A DNA stretch of 64,000 bases from Enoplolaimus lenunculus (Eukaryota; Nematoda; Enoplea; Enoplida; Thoracostomopsidae). Position numbers and translations under genes: made by a program. The DNA is taken from the NCBI GenBank assembly GCA_030248215.1, contig JASANG010002427.1, forward strand, positions 21,842 to 85,841, written 5' to 3'. The notes under the pieces are model-generated. The model saw only the letters and a program-made list of their open reading frames with translations. It was not told the DNA's origin and ran no database searches. Positions 46,092-58,438 of the stretch are shown here, one piece after another. Position 1 is the stretch's first letter. Every line of letters begins with the position of its first letter.

Positions 46092-47832
46092 GCGCATACC
46101 TGTCAGGTTCTATGACCTGGTCAATAATAACCTACACAGTTGCTGTTTCAATCAAGACGAACCCAACAGTAAAATATACATGGAATCTATAATCGATCAG
46201 TTTTGAACAAACTACCCAATCAGTGAATATACAAACCGTATAATAAATATTGTTGTATCTATAAAAATGCAACACATACACTTAAAATGCTACAAGGATA
46301 GAGAGCGAACGGCGTTTCGTGTGGTTTGGAGGTTTTCGGGCGCTGGCGTGTAAGATTCGCTTTTAAGCCGTGTCATTATATTTTTCTGCTAGTTTTTTTT
46401 CGTCGAACACTTGCCGTTCGAGCTAAACCGCGACATGTCTCAAAATTGACTCAATTATAAAAACAGTGTTTTGTATAAAAATGTATTTCACAACATTTTC
46501 CCAGCTAAAATAGCAAGGATGTATGATTTTTTTCGACGCAAGATGGACGACTGAATGGTAGATTATGTAATTCCGTTATTGCTGCTAAACGAATTCTGCC
46601 AACTTATAGTCTTGGTTCACAATTACACAACAACTAATGACCGATTCCGATCCGTATCGGTAAGCTAACGACTTTATAAAAGCACTAAAAACGTTTCTAC
46701 AAAACTGAATTTTAAGTTTTTACAATGAGATCCGTTTTCGGATAAAATCTGCATCAATGATTTTTCGAGCAAAATATTTTTTACGTACGTTTATATAATC
46801 GTGGTACCGTATACTTTTGACAAAGAAGCTCAAACAATTACTATACTAATGAGGTGTTATGGTATATATTCCAATGAAATCAGACTCTAAATTTAGGCTC
46901 ATGTCAATGTTACTTTTAGTGGCGTTCGGGTTTTACGCGTCTATCCAGTAAATTAGGCTTAGGCTTAACACTGGTTTTCGTTTCGACTTAGGCTTTGTAT
47001 TATACTTCGGTAACAGCTGCGCCTCTTATTGCAACAGTAGCCGAGTTTTGTTAGAATTCGCTGGGCTGTCATAGAACGGTTTAATATTCGAACCCGGTAA
47101 TATACTATTCAGAATGCTGTAGTGCATGATGTAATGCATTTTTCCTTTAATGGAGTCAGGCCTGTAGCCAGATCACCTTGCTATGGGGACTAAAAAACTT
47201 TCACTAGGGGCATAAAAAGGTTTTCATTGACTTTACTGGCAATGTTGAAACTTTTATACAGGGGCCAAAAAATTTCTAGAAAAGCATATTTCTAAGCCTA
47301 AGCCTAAGCTTAAGCCTAAGCGTAGAGCTTAACCTAAGCATAAATTTTAGCCTAATCCTAGGCAAAAATAGTGTAAGGCTTAAGTTTACTTTATTGCAGT
47401 CCAATAGAAGAACATTCTACACCTGATCTTTACCTTTGCCAACAAATCAAACAAGGGTACTTACTGAACAAAGGTGGAAAGCTAAGTAAACCACAAAATT
47501 GACCATATTTAGCTTTTAGATATACTTGTTATGCATGCTTCCGTGAATTTGAGCAATCAATGCAAACATATTTAGGCTTAAGCCTACCATCAAATCAAAA
47601 ATAATTTTTTAGTCCGTTAGGTTTGCTGCCATACAATCAAATTTGCAGGATTTATAGATCATACTCTTTCTTAAAAAACCAGTAAAGTACTTCTGGTCAA
47701 CATTCATAAGCATAGGAAAAAAGAAAAACTGAAGTAGCAGAAACTAGTCAACATGGTTGCAATATTTGTAACCGAAGTCGACAGCTTTCTTGCAAAAATT
47801 TCTCAACGCAGGAAAAATTTTCTAATAGAGCT

Positions 47833-48264
47833 GTAAGCATGGGAAACGTGCTTGTCCGTTATGTGCACATGCAATATAGTGCAGTGCACTGCATGTATGC
47901 TAGCTGGCAGCATACGGTCGACACATAGTCGACGAAAAACGCAGTTGGAGAGGTGGGCTACGTGGCGCAGTGGTAAACAGCGTCTATCTGACATGCTGGC
48001 TGCTCCGTGGATGCAATGGTAAATTGCCGCGCTATGAACACGGTATCCAGTCGAAAATAGAATGGACGGCTCAAGGGACGACCTTGTTGAAAATAGGGGT
48101 ATGTAAGTATGTGAAACGTGCTTGAACGTTATGTGCACATGCAATATAGTGTAGTGCACTGTATTTTTGCTAGCTGGGAGCGTACGGTTGACACATAGTC
48201 GACGAAAAATGCAGTTGGAGAGGCGTGCTGTGTGGCACAGTGGTAAACAGCATCTGCGTGACAA
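47833..48264 (+). mobile_element. tRNA-derived SINE, two tandem units, plus orientation
   Basis: Two units in the opposite orientation to the 30 kb copies: tails starting tgtaagcatgggaaacgtgc (47832) and tgtaagtatgtgaaacgtgc (48109), the hairpin gtcgacacatagtcgacga, and heads gtgggctacgtggcgcagtgg (47950) and gtgctgtgtggcacagtgg (48224). The B box is lost here. The shared spacer gggacgaccttgttgaaaat confirms the family. Confidence 0.65.
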
Positions 48265-48956
48265 GAGTAATGTCTACGCAATCTTCTGTATTGAGTTATA
48301 AAATTTTGTATGTATTAATTTGTATATTTATATGTAATTTGCAGAAACAGTACCTAAAATACGTATGTGTACATTTCAGCTTTAATAGATTGATTGCAAG
48401 CAGTGTGTTCTTTACTTTTATAGTTGTTATTGCGCTGAATCTATCAAAATTTAAGTCTAAATTAAAAACTGTTACTGAATCTTTTTCACGGGCCAGCATG
48501 TTAACGATGGGCAAAGAATAAATTTATGAAAACGAATTTCCAGGAAATTTAACCGATTGTCAATGTAAGCCTGTTTTGTAGTAAAAGCTAAGCGTCAGTG
48601 AGACGCTATAATACTATATCGCAATTTTGACCAACGTTAGGACCGTAATTAAGCATATATCATAGCCTAAGCCTAAAACCTGAGCGATGAAAAAAGTGTA
48701 ATTGTAAGCCAATGCCTAAGCCTAGGTCTGATCAAAAACTATACGTCTAAAACCTAAGCCTACTCTTTTACAGGTTTTTAAGTGTAAATTTCATTAAAAA
48801 AAGTTAGGACTGGTTTTGCTCAAGCCAGCATATATGGCACAAGGATTAGCTATTCGATTTTATGACCCACAAGTAAGATTTCAAAAAAGGCGTAGACAGG
48901 ATTTTTTTCGATGAAACAGCCACTATTGAAAGTGGATCGTACAGATTGTATTCATA

Positions 48957-49405
48957 CTGTAGTGAACCAAGTAAGAGGCGGGACTGATATTTATTTGCCC
49001 TCTCCAGAGAGTATATACACCCCTGTTATTCGGTTTCGGACTGTTATTTATTTTTAACCCACTCGGCTCCACTTTTCGTTACTGATATATATCCGATACT
49101 GCAACTATCCATTGAACTGAACGTTTATTTGTCTTGTGCTAATAGCTTGAGCGATCATACAAGGTTATACTTAGGAATTGCTTTCAAAATTTAAGTACGC
49201 TTTAAAGGTTCGAACTCAAATTATTTTACCCTGATTAAATTTATGCGCTACAATTAGGGATAATTGACATTTATGGACTCTAATTAGGGTGTAGGAACTC
49301 TATTCACTAACGGACTCTTATTAGGAATACGGACTAATATTGATTGGGACTCAAAACTGGTACCCTCTCTTATTACCCCACACCCTCTTATTTAGGTCAA
49401 TACAG
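48957..49405. mobile_element. Tc1/mariner-like MITE, copy 3
   Basis: Ends CTGTAGTGAACCAAGTAAGA and (inverted) attaggtcaatacag, with TA outside each end. Reverse-orientation homologue of 38027-38483. Confidence 0.7.
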
Positions 49406-50526
49406 TACGTCTATATATGTTTGATGTTACTCATCTCAAGATGTTTTGACCTGATCGACCTCCCTATTTTTCTTTTACATATATATCGGGCCAATCGGCT
49501 ATTCAGGCCAATCACTAATTGGCGGAAACCAATCTGCTATTTTCAGCAAATACCAGTGTGACCCAGGCAAAATACTAATGATGATATGTAGCTAAACAAA
49601 AGTGATATAAGCCCAACAATGTTTGGGTAGCAGCATTGCGTTTGACCAAATAAAATCTGTTTGGTCTATATCTTCATTAGCATTTTAGCTCAGGCGCTAA
49701 ACTACTATTAATACATAAAATAAAAACTCGTTGGCATAGCCGATTTAGTAATTGGACTGAATTGCAGATTAGCATACGACATATACACAACCGACACTGC
49801 TACCTCTTGTGCCTACTATAAATACGGTTCTAACTACCCAGACACTCAGTAACCAATTCCAAAGGTTTGATTTGGCGTTATTTGAGCGAAATGAAATTGA
49901 TTCAAGCGAAAAAAATTACAAAAGGTTTTAACGTTTATACTTGGTGTTAAGCATATTGCTTTGTTACATTTGAATCAACTGTAACTATATACCATTCAAC
50001 ATTTGAACAGTTCTTTTGATGCTAAACAATGTATTGTTTGGCCTCGAATGTTTTCGCTTTAGCCTCAAAGTTACATTTCGGCTTAGCTTACGTTTAGCCT
50101 TAGGCTTCGGTTTACGTTTAGGCTGATGATGTGGTCTATATAGGAAAATAACGTAAGGAATACTCGCCTTCTCATTAGCACTATTGTGGAGGAACAAAGT
50201 TTCATTCGGTCGTGCCTATGGCACCAATAATCTATGGCACGATCGGGGGTGTACCTCCGGCTTTGGATCCGGTGGAATGTTTACAGAGAGGTTTAGGTAA
50301 GTTTGCCAGTGCAATTTTGTGTATTTTGAAAAGGTTTATTTCGATGAATTTCCAAATTTGCACAATGTTAAAATCCATAATTGCCGAGATTGTAAGAAAA
50401 GTAGCTTAATCAAGTATCGGCACTACTTCGGTGATAGTTGTTAATAACATTAGCAAAATTAAAAACATCTTCATTACTTCGGTTTGCTTCACTTCCAGTT
50501 CCGGTGCCAACTATGGCAAAACAGAC

Positions 50527-50684
50527 CAATGTTACTTTTAGGGCCGTAACAGCAGATTAAGCATATTCCTAAGCCTAAAGCATAAGCCTAATCGTTGCAA
50601 AAGCGTATTCCTAAGCCTAGCCTAAGCCTAAGACCTTTTACAGACCCATCAGAAACTGGGACCGCCCAAAATGTAACATGGGCC
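50527..50684. mobile_element. MITE with TTAGGC-type core (family T2)
   Basis: Ends caatgttacttttagggccg and (inverted) cgcccaaaatgtaacatgggcc; the core is cctaagcctagcctaagcctaag. Here the core is read in the opposite direction to 13831-13975. Confidence 0.6.
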
Positions 50685-50759
50685 TGAAAATTTGTTGACG
50701 TCAAGTTCAGGCTCCAGATTTTTCATCTGCGATAGCGCCATTTTCGAAACAATACACCA

Positions 50760-51130
50760 CGGTACAACCGGAGGTCTGCCTCTGGCTCCGGAACCGCCAG
50801 AAAACCGACCTCCGTCTCCGGCTCCGGTAGAATTATTCCCGAAGGTTCCGGTAAATTTCGGTAGTGAAATGTTGCATATTTTTACAATATTTATTTGTAT
50901 GGCGCGTCTCGTTTTAAACTTTTGGTACAATTTTACGGTAAAAATTGTGAGATTTTGTAAAGTAAGCGTAAAGCCGACAGATTTAATAACACCTTGCATC
51001 GCATTTCATAAAATTAGCAAGTTAAACATCATTTTACGCACCTAAAATTCACCTCAACTTCGGTTCCACATCCGGCTTCGGCTAAATTAGTTGACCTCCG
51101 GCTCTAGTCCCCGGTATTTTTCGCCCCGGT
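50760..51130 (+). repeat. CCGGCTCCGG dispersed repeat, longest copy
   Basis: Starts ggtctgcctctggctccgg and ends tgacctccggctctagtccc. The middle (ttcggtagtgaaatgttg, tacaattttacggtaaaa) aligns with about 365-700 (minus) and 24.25-24.57 kb (plus). It explains the open frames on both strands here. Confidence 0.6.
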
Positions 51131-51149
51131 TTCACCCTGCAATATACAA

Positions 51150-51355
51150 CTTACGCCGTCAGTTTTCTCTGCTAACATACGCCGTCAGTTTTCTCTGCTA
51201 ACTTACGCCGTCAGTTTTCTCTGCTAACTTACGCCGTCAGTTTTCTCTGCTAACTTACGCCGTCAGTTTTCTCTGCTAACTTACGCCGTCAGTTTTCTCT
51301 GCTAACTTACGCCGTCAGTTTTCTCTGCTAACTTACGCCGTCAGTTTTCTCTGCT
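51150..51355. repeat. 26-bp minisatellite, about eight copies
   Basis: The unit taacttacgccgtcagttttctctgc repeats without change across the array. A ninth copy, without the array, lies at 51602-51622. Confidence 0.9.
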
Positions 51356-51865
51356 GTAATGAAAACTTTTGTGTCAAATATGGTTTTGGTGCTGACGAGG
51401 TATTTCGCTTTTCTAATTAATATGGAAATCCGTTAGGCTTAAAATTCTAGGTTCGTAATTATTTGTTTTCAAACAATTTTAAATTAATTAACACGTCTGC
51501 GTATTAATTAATAACCCTCGAGAACGTAGGCAACAAATATAATGGATATTACCTCATTGAAAATTGTGAAATATATAGTACATATTGAAGTCATACAACT
51601 TACGCCGTCAGTTTTCTCTGCTGTAATGAAAACTTTTGTGTCAAATATGGTTTTGGTGCTGACGAGGTATTTCGCTTTTCTAATTAATATGGAAATCCGT
51701 TAGGCTTAAAATTCTAGGTTCGTAATTATTTGTTTTCAAACCATTTTAAATTAATTAACACGTCTGCGTATTAGTTAATAACCCTCGAGAACGTAGGCAA
51801 CAAATATAATGGATATTACCTCATTGAAAATTGTGAAATATATAATACATATTGAAGTCATTAAC
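51335..51865. repeat. 267-bp direct duplication next to the 26-bp array
   Basis: The segment from gccgtcagttttctctgctg through attgaagtcat occurs twice, 267 bp apart (ctgtaatgaaaac at 51354 and 51621). The copies differ at only a few positions (aacaatttt/aaccatttt; attaattaa/attagttaa; tagtac/taatac). Confidence 0.9.
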
Positions 51866-52714
51866 TAAACAACAGACTTTATAAACTAAGGGTAGTGCAT
51901 TTTAAAGCAGATGCGAAAAAATTTTGCGAAATACAAAACAAACCTTGCGCTTTAGAAGCAACTTAGCAGTAACCACTTAGTTTCACATATTTTCCAAAAC
52001 GAACCATTTAAACTATACTTATCGTTAATAGTTAATAAATATAGTAGATTTTTTAACAAAATTCTGATCCAAAATATGTTCCTAGCGTCGGACTTCGCAG
52101 TAGTAACAGATGTTATATTAAGCGTTAAATTGTGAGTTAATGAACGTAGGCTGGGGTTCTGAAATCTTACTTAAGTATTTACATAAGTTATACATAATTA
52201 CTTATTAAGTCGCCGACTTAAGTAAATACTTAACTATTCGAACAAACAGGACAGCGCCAAATGTGAGCCATTGTCATACCAAAAAAGTAATAGTTTTTAT
52301 TTATATTAAGGAGGCACCACGAATCTGCAATTTCAGTCGGACCAAAGTTGGTATATATGAACGGATAATTTGTCATCTATCAGATTTAGTCAGCGGCTAA
52401 ATATTTACTTAACTTTAAGTACGCTTTTAAAAACTACAAAACGGCTAAGTAATTACTTAGCACGTACTCCGAGTACCAAGTGATACTAAAGTCGGGTTTC
52501 AGGAACCCCGCCGTTATGTTAACAATTTAGCATTGTCCTATAGAATTACATGTTTATTAGGTATTTGTGTTGGAAAAAATAAAATTGTTATAAATATTAT
52601 ATTATCAATACATACAACTTATCTTTTGACCAACTTTGCGATTTAGTTTGAAAAAATGCTAATTATGTGAGGATTTTGCTGAGTTTATTGACAACTTTTA
52701 TGCGACCGTCGCGC

Positions 52715-53088
52715 GTTCTGTTTGTGTTGCGAGATCACAGATGTGAGGGATGCGACCGTCGGGCGCTGTTTGTGTTGCGAGATCACAGATGTGAGGGATG
52801 CGACCGTCGGGCGCTGTTTGTGTTGCGAGATCACAGATGTGAGGGATGCGACCGTCGGGCGCTGTTTGTGTTGCGAGATCACAGATGTGAGGGATGCGAC
52901 CGTCGGGCGCTGTGTGTGTTGCGAGATGACAGATGTGAGGGATGCGACCGTCGGGCGCTGTTTGTGTTGCGAGATGACAGATGTGAGGGATGCGACCGTC
53001 GGGCGCTGTTTGTGTTGCGAGATGACAGATGTGAGGGATGCGACCGTCGGGCGCTGTTTGTGTTGCGAGATGACAGATGTAAGGGGTA
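52715..53088. repeat. 48-bp minisatellite, about eight copies
   Basis: The unit gtttgtgttgcgagatcaca followed by gatgtgagggatgcgaccgtcgggcgct is 48 bp. The first four copies read gatcacag, the last four gatgacag, so the array grew in two blocks. Being 16 codons long, it keeps several frames open on both strands (LFVLRDHRCEGCDRRA). It lies just beyond the 3' end of the minus-strand exon at 53127. Confidence 0.9.
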
Positions 53089-53126
53089 CCGTTTTATTTG
53101 AGAAGTAAAAGACGAACATTTTATTT

Positions 53127-53404
53127 TTATATTTTATAGTTGTTGTTAGGCACAAGAAACTCTGTCGATTGCTGTTGCAATAAAGTTTTAGTAGTATTTG
53201 ATTTGTTTGCAAAAATTTTGGCAATGTGCCAGTTGATCCCATCAAAACTACTAGACCATTTCTGGTACAAATCATTGTCGTTCATCAAGGTTGCGCTGGC
53301 ATTTGTAAGGTTAGGAATCTTGCCACAAATAATACAATACTTAAAACGCTTTTCACGCTTCAAACAGCATCTTTCAAAACGCCATTTGTTATAACGGAGA
53401 ATTG
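53127..53404 (-). CDS. Terminal exon with CxxC motif, unrecognised gene
   Basis: The acceptor cgattcatttcag opens a phase-1 exon ending in a stop at 53127, with AATAAA on the minus strand at 53120-53125 almost touching the stop. Peptide landmarks are KWRFERCCLKREKRFKYCII, CGKIPNLTNA, and WSSSFDGINWHIAKIFANKS. Paired cysteines (CC and CIICG) suggest a possible zinc-binding knuckle. A candidate upstream exon lies at 53490-53660 (FHNKFLLPGIKTDLFVRRKA, donor gtgagt at 53584 or gtactg at 53485), but its phase does not join cleanly. Family not recognised. Confidence 0.5.
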
Positions 53405-53689
53405 CTGAAATGAATCGTTACGCAGCACAACGTCGTTTCGTTAACGCTTTCTAGAATGAATTGGTCGAAACAGCCAGTCAGTACCTATCTCCACAGCGGT
53501 AAACCCAGCCCAACGGTACCTTGCTATTCACTGCGCCGAGAGTACGACTGCAGTTTAGGCCGTCCGTTAAAGCATTACTCACAGCTTTGCTCGCTTTACG
53601 CCGCACAAAAAGGTCTGTTTTAATACCAGGGAGTAAAAATTTATTATGAAACTCTAGCAAACAAGCCACTAAGGAATTAAAACATTAAT

Positions 53690-55555
53690 TTGTATTGAGC
53701 AGCCATGAATTGCTGTGCTCAGATAATCCAATGAAATGAATCTACAGAGTAAAAAATTTACAATTATCTGTGTTTTACAGCATTTGATTCAGATAGAAAA
53801 TTTATTGCGCAAAACTGACTTCATTCTAAAGTACATTCTGGTGTTGAACAATAAGGTTAAATTTGCTAACAAAATTGTGAAAATTGTATTGCAGTAATTT
53901 TTTTAGGATATCGTCACTAGACTAATACGTATGCTTTGCTGCAGACGTCGAGTATTGCTTTACTGAATAATTTTAATATATACGCACTTTTTTGTGTTTT
54001 GTAAGTTATCTTTCTTCAGAGACATGTAATTTCTTAAAAAACATCTGTTCCACTATTTTTTAGTCCACGCTTGAATACTTTCGTTTCCTGGCAATTTACA
54101 ATTTTTGTTGTTAAAGTGATTTGTGTCGTCTAAAACTTAGGACGCAGTGATCATAATTTTGGTTTTCGTCAAAATAACTTGTTGATTTAAATTTTACGTA
54201 GGCAAGCAAAGTTTCAAAATACATTACTGTTTAATCAAAGCTGCAAATTTAGCATTAATTTTATGAGTTAAATTTGTTTCGCCGTTCTACTACTGTTTCG
54301 GCTTCGGCAAAATGTATTGGCCTTTGGTTTTATGTCCAATTCTATTCAAGTCCGATTGCGCCCTTGTAATACTTATAAATTTGTTTCTGATGAGTTGCCG
54401 CGAAAGTGTCCGGTTTAGATTTATTGATTACATGATGGAAAACAGTTGGTTTTCCGGGTATACCATTATGTAGCTACTGTTTTATGCGATAAATGTCTAA
54501 ATTTAAGCATTTGATTCTTTTGCTGTATTTGAAATATAACTCTTTATTCTTAAACGTGTGTATAAGGAGCACTTATCACCAGTTAGTATGATAAGTCTAG
54601 TGGCTGTAGAATAAATTAGCGATGGGGCTCGAAATTTGGCGAAGTTCATTGCGGTTTGTGCAGAGCTTTAAAGGGTAACTGTCCAGATCGAGTATTTTGG
54701 GACCTATTATTATAACTGGCAATAGGTGCTACATATTTGAAAATACGGCCACAGAGTCGCATTCTCAACTGTACACAGCATCTATTGCCAGATATTAAAG
54801 TATAAAACTTTTAAATGTTTCATTTTTTAGCCAAATCCACTGGAACGACCACTACTTATTCACTGGTTCTTAAAAAATTAAATAAATGGCTGATGCATCC
54901 AAATTTTTAAGATTTTGGATGAATTTTATAATTTTTAGTCCATGCCATTTTTTAATTGCTGGATATATAAGTGATCTATAACTAATTTTGAAAGTAAAAA
55001 TAACAGAATTTCGGTTATTTCTGTAAACGGAAACGGAACCCGATTTTTACCTGAAAATAAAACGGAAACGAATATCAGGTCACACCCTTCTGGGGGCCGC
55101 TCTTCCCAAATTTGGCTGGTGCCCCCCAAATTGACTCGGTCTAAAAGAAAACAATCTCGAGTTGCAGTAGTAGGGGCGCCCCAAAACTAATTAGTGCCCC
55201 CCCTAAACATAAGTTTCTGCGGACGCCCCTGAGTACTCTAGAAATACTTTTTCCGTTTTCACCTGCGTGTAAACAACATTAGCTGTTTATGTTACGCTTT
55301 TAGCTTTAGCTTTGACAGTGGTTATAGTTATTATGGAGGTAATTATTTTGGATTATGATGCATTGCTGGTTCATGGTGTGTCGCCGCGGAAAATAGTTGA
55401 CTTTGTCACACGAAACGTTTAATTTTCTAGAAAAATACAAAAAGTTTTTGAAATATATTTTGAGATTGTGTTCTTGACGATTGAAGCTATGAGCAAGCCT
55501 TAACAATTGAAATGTTTTGGCCCATGTAAACATCAGGGGTAGAAAGTTTTTCTGC
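53690..55555. other. AT-rich region with MITE fragments
   Basis: I see no supported exon. About 54545-54750 holds a diverged CACCTATCACCAG MITE. About 55075-55230 is a fragment rich in ggggccgctct / ggggcgcccc and gtgccccccc, like decayed hAT-type termini. About 55520-55560 (ttggcccatgtaaacatcag) is one end of a T1 MITE. Confidence 0.35.
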
Positions 55556-58250
55556 GACAGTAAAATGGTACGCTAGAGAGCGACAGGTACGTGGACCGAG
55601 ATGGCGGGGGCTCAGCTCTATTGGAAAACATTTCGCTTGCCGTAGAAAAGTTGTAATGTCCCATGTAAGTCATCTGCCTTACATGCCACGTTTGACTATT
55701 TTATCCCCTCATGGTTTGAAGAGCTAAACTACTAAGCTATACAACAAAGGTTATAGGTTTATGATGCCAAAATTTGTAGACAGTTGTGGGCAAATAATCA
55801 CGTCCGATCATTATCTTTTGCTGTTCTATTTACAGTTTTAGCTCTTCATACACAAAATTATTTTGACTGGCTACGGGGGTGGTACCTAAATGACTCAAAT
55901 ATACCTATAACTTTTTTCTGAAACCGTGAATTTTGGCTTTGCAACATTAACAGTCAAAATTATGCCCAAATTGCCAAGTTAATACTACTAGTCTGCCTGC
56001 TTTGCGAATGCGCAAAGTTAGCGAAAACACAAAAATTTCCACGCAAACTTACTTTCTTTTCATAGAACGAAGAACAAACAATCACGTATATTTCCTAACA
56101 ACTTTTGTAAACAAAAATGCTGGAAATTTGCCCAAAATACGTATGTGGGGCGTTCCATCTTTAATATATAGTTAATTTCACTTTTTAGGTATATTGCTCT
56201 CTTCTGAGGCAACGCTTGTACCTTATGTATTTCAGCAGGCAATTGTTTATATTTATAAAACTGTTTCTGCCAACAAAAATGCTTGTTAGACTTGTTAGAC
56301 GGAAAATATTGGCAACCCTGGAAAAGTTTTAGACAGCTTGTAAATCTAGCGTATTTACCTGGTATCCCTACTAATTTTGTAAAAGGAACCTACGCAAACA
56401 TATGGCATGCAGGATTTGAACGCCCCAACTACACGAGGTCAGGATTGAAAGTTCAGCACCTTAAATTAAAACCGCAATATCTTTATATGACACTGCAAGG
56501 TATACGCGTTATGTTGCGTAATAGATACATACATATATATGCAAATTGCTTTAATAAGTTATGTATACTGGAAACAAAAATAGATTTGGTCAAAACAGGG
56601 GAGGTCGAAGTCGATTACTCGGGGGGTCCACTTTCCAAAATTTCTTTCCAAAAATCTAATTTGTGAAATTACTAGTAACACAACTTAGTACATATGTTAG
56701 CCAACTAAAAATCAAAATCGCTTTTAGTCAAATTAGTTTTACTTTGACTTTAGGACGTTTGTAAAAATTGGTACCCCTACACATAAACTGCTTATAATAA
56801 AGCCGGCCTCCAGGTCGTAACAAAAAACCAGCCTTCGGGTCATTTCAAAAATATTGTATGCTACAACAACCAGCATCGGTGTAACAACACTGCGCTGGGG
56901 CCCGCAATTCTGATATTTGAAACCAAATCTTTGTATTATGATTTAAATTTTAACACTGCGTTCGATTTCTCAAGTATTGCCGTTTGGAAGGATTGTTTCA
57001 ATATTGTCTGTTGTGCATCCCGTTGGTGATCGTCTCAATGTTGAATCACCTGCTGCTGCGCTCAGATAACCAGCTTATCCTGAAGATATAATAAAATTGA
57101 ATCCAAGATTTTCAGCTTTTAAAATGATTGCATATTCGTGCACTTACAACCTTAAACACATCAGTCTTATAGGGCAAAACCTTATTTCGTTTAAGCACAA
57201 AAAAATCAGACGTTTTTACCTCAGCAAAACACCATATTGCCAATTAAACGTTGAAGCGATGCTGACAGTAAACATATTGCAAGAAATTAATGAATTTTTC
57301 AGTATTAAAGTTTTTTCAAAAATGCTTGAAAATATAAGCTTGAAAATAGTTTTACTTCTTTTGCGCTACTCATGAATATTTTACTGTCTGTGATCTTTGT
57401 CCATATTTTGACACGTTTGTAGCGTCTATCGCCAGTTTGCACGTTTTGCTACTAGGGTCTGCCGACGATTTCGGCATTGGCAGAATTTATGCTGAAGGTT
57501 CAGACAAATTTGTGGCAAAATTTTTGCGTATTTTGTATACTTTATTGCATTTTAATACTCAGTTACTTCGCTTTTACAGTTATTTTTAAACTTTAATTGC
57601 TCATGTTTTTGACAGCACCAGGAGATGATTATTAAATTTTGCTATTTCAGCGTCATTTTTAGTAACTCTTGTTTCATCTCTGGCTCTAAAGTAATACTCC
57701 GGGTTTTCAGCTTCAGTCAGAACTTGTCAATTTTGTTACAGGCTCGTTAACTTTACAACCAGCGTACGGTGAGATTAAAAATTCAACACATTGCTTCATT
57801 TAAATTATCCTTCTGTTATGCAGTTTTTGATGAGTAGGTCTTAAAAATTCGCTTGTTTGAAAACCAGCGACTTCTTGTTTTCGATTGCACAATTTTGATG
57901 TTCATGGATCCTTGCGCTGGTCTTCTAAGATGTCAGACCAAATAAACGACCCAAGATATGTTTTTTGTTGCCTGAATTATTCATTTGACAACGGGGCAAT
58001 TTTTGCGTCATTGTCACTGAATTCGAATATATATGCATACAAAACAAGTGCAGTAATAAATTGTCAAAATTTAAAATAATAAAGTCCCTTTTTAGGTTTG
58101 AAATTGAAAGCCTAATTTAGAGAGTTTACCCACATTTATGAAGTTTTAGCTGTAATATATTTTGAAAACAGTACAAAATTTAAATGAAGGAACTAAGAGT
58201 TCTATTGGATGCAATGTAAATAATCCCTTTATTCCCATTCCGGGTCCATG

Positions 58251-58438
58251 TTACTTTGAGGGGCGTCCAGGTTTCTGGTAGGTCTATAAATGAGTAGGTT
58301 TAGATTCTAGATTACATATTTTGCTTACGCTTAGACTTAGCTTTTGGCTTAGGAACACACTTTTGCAACGCTTAGGCTTAGGTTTAGGCTTAGAAATACG
58401 CTTAATCTACTGTTACCGCCCTTAAAGTAAAATTGGCC
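58251..58438. mobile_element. TTAGGC-core MITE (T2) inside the palindrome
   Basis: Ends gtccatgttactttgagggg and (inverted) cccttaaagtaaaattggcc, with core cgcttaggcttaggtttagg. The paired copy in the right arm (about 62025-62205) keeps the order but has a shortened core. Confidence 0.55.

Noticed and set aside
56283-56666. 127-codon plus-strand open frame in the palindrome
   Set aside because: The matching right-arm region does not preserve the frame, so it is unlikely to be selected coding sequence.
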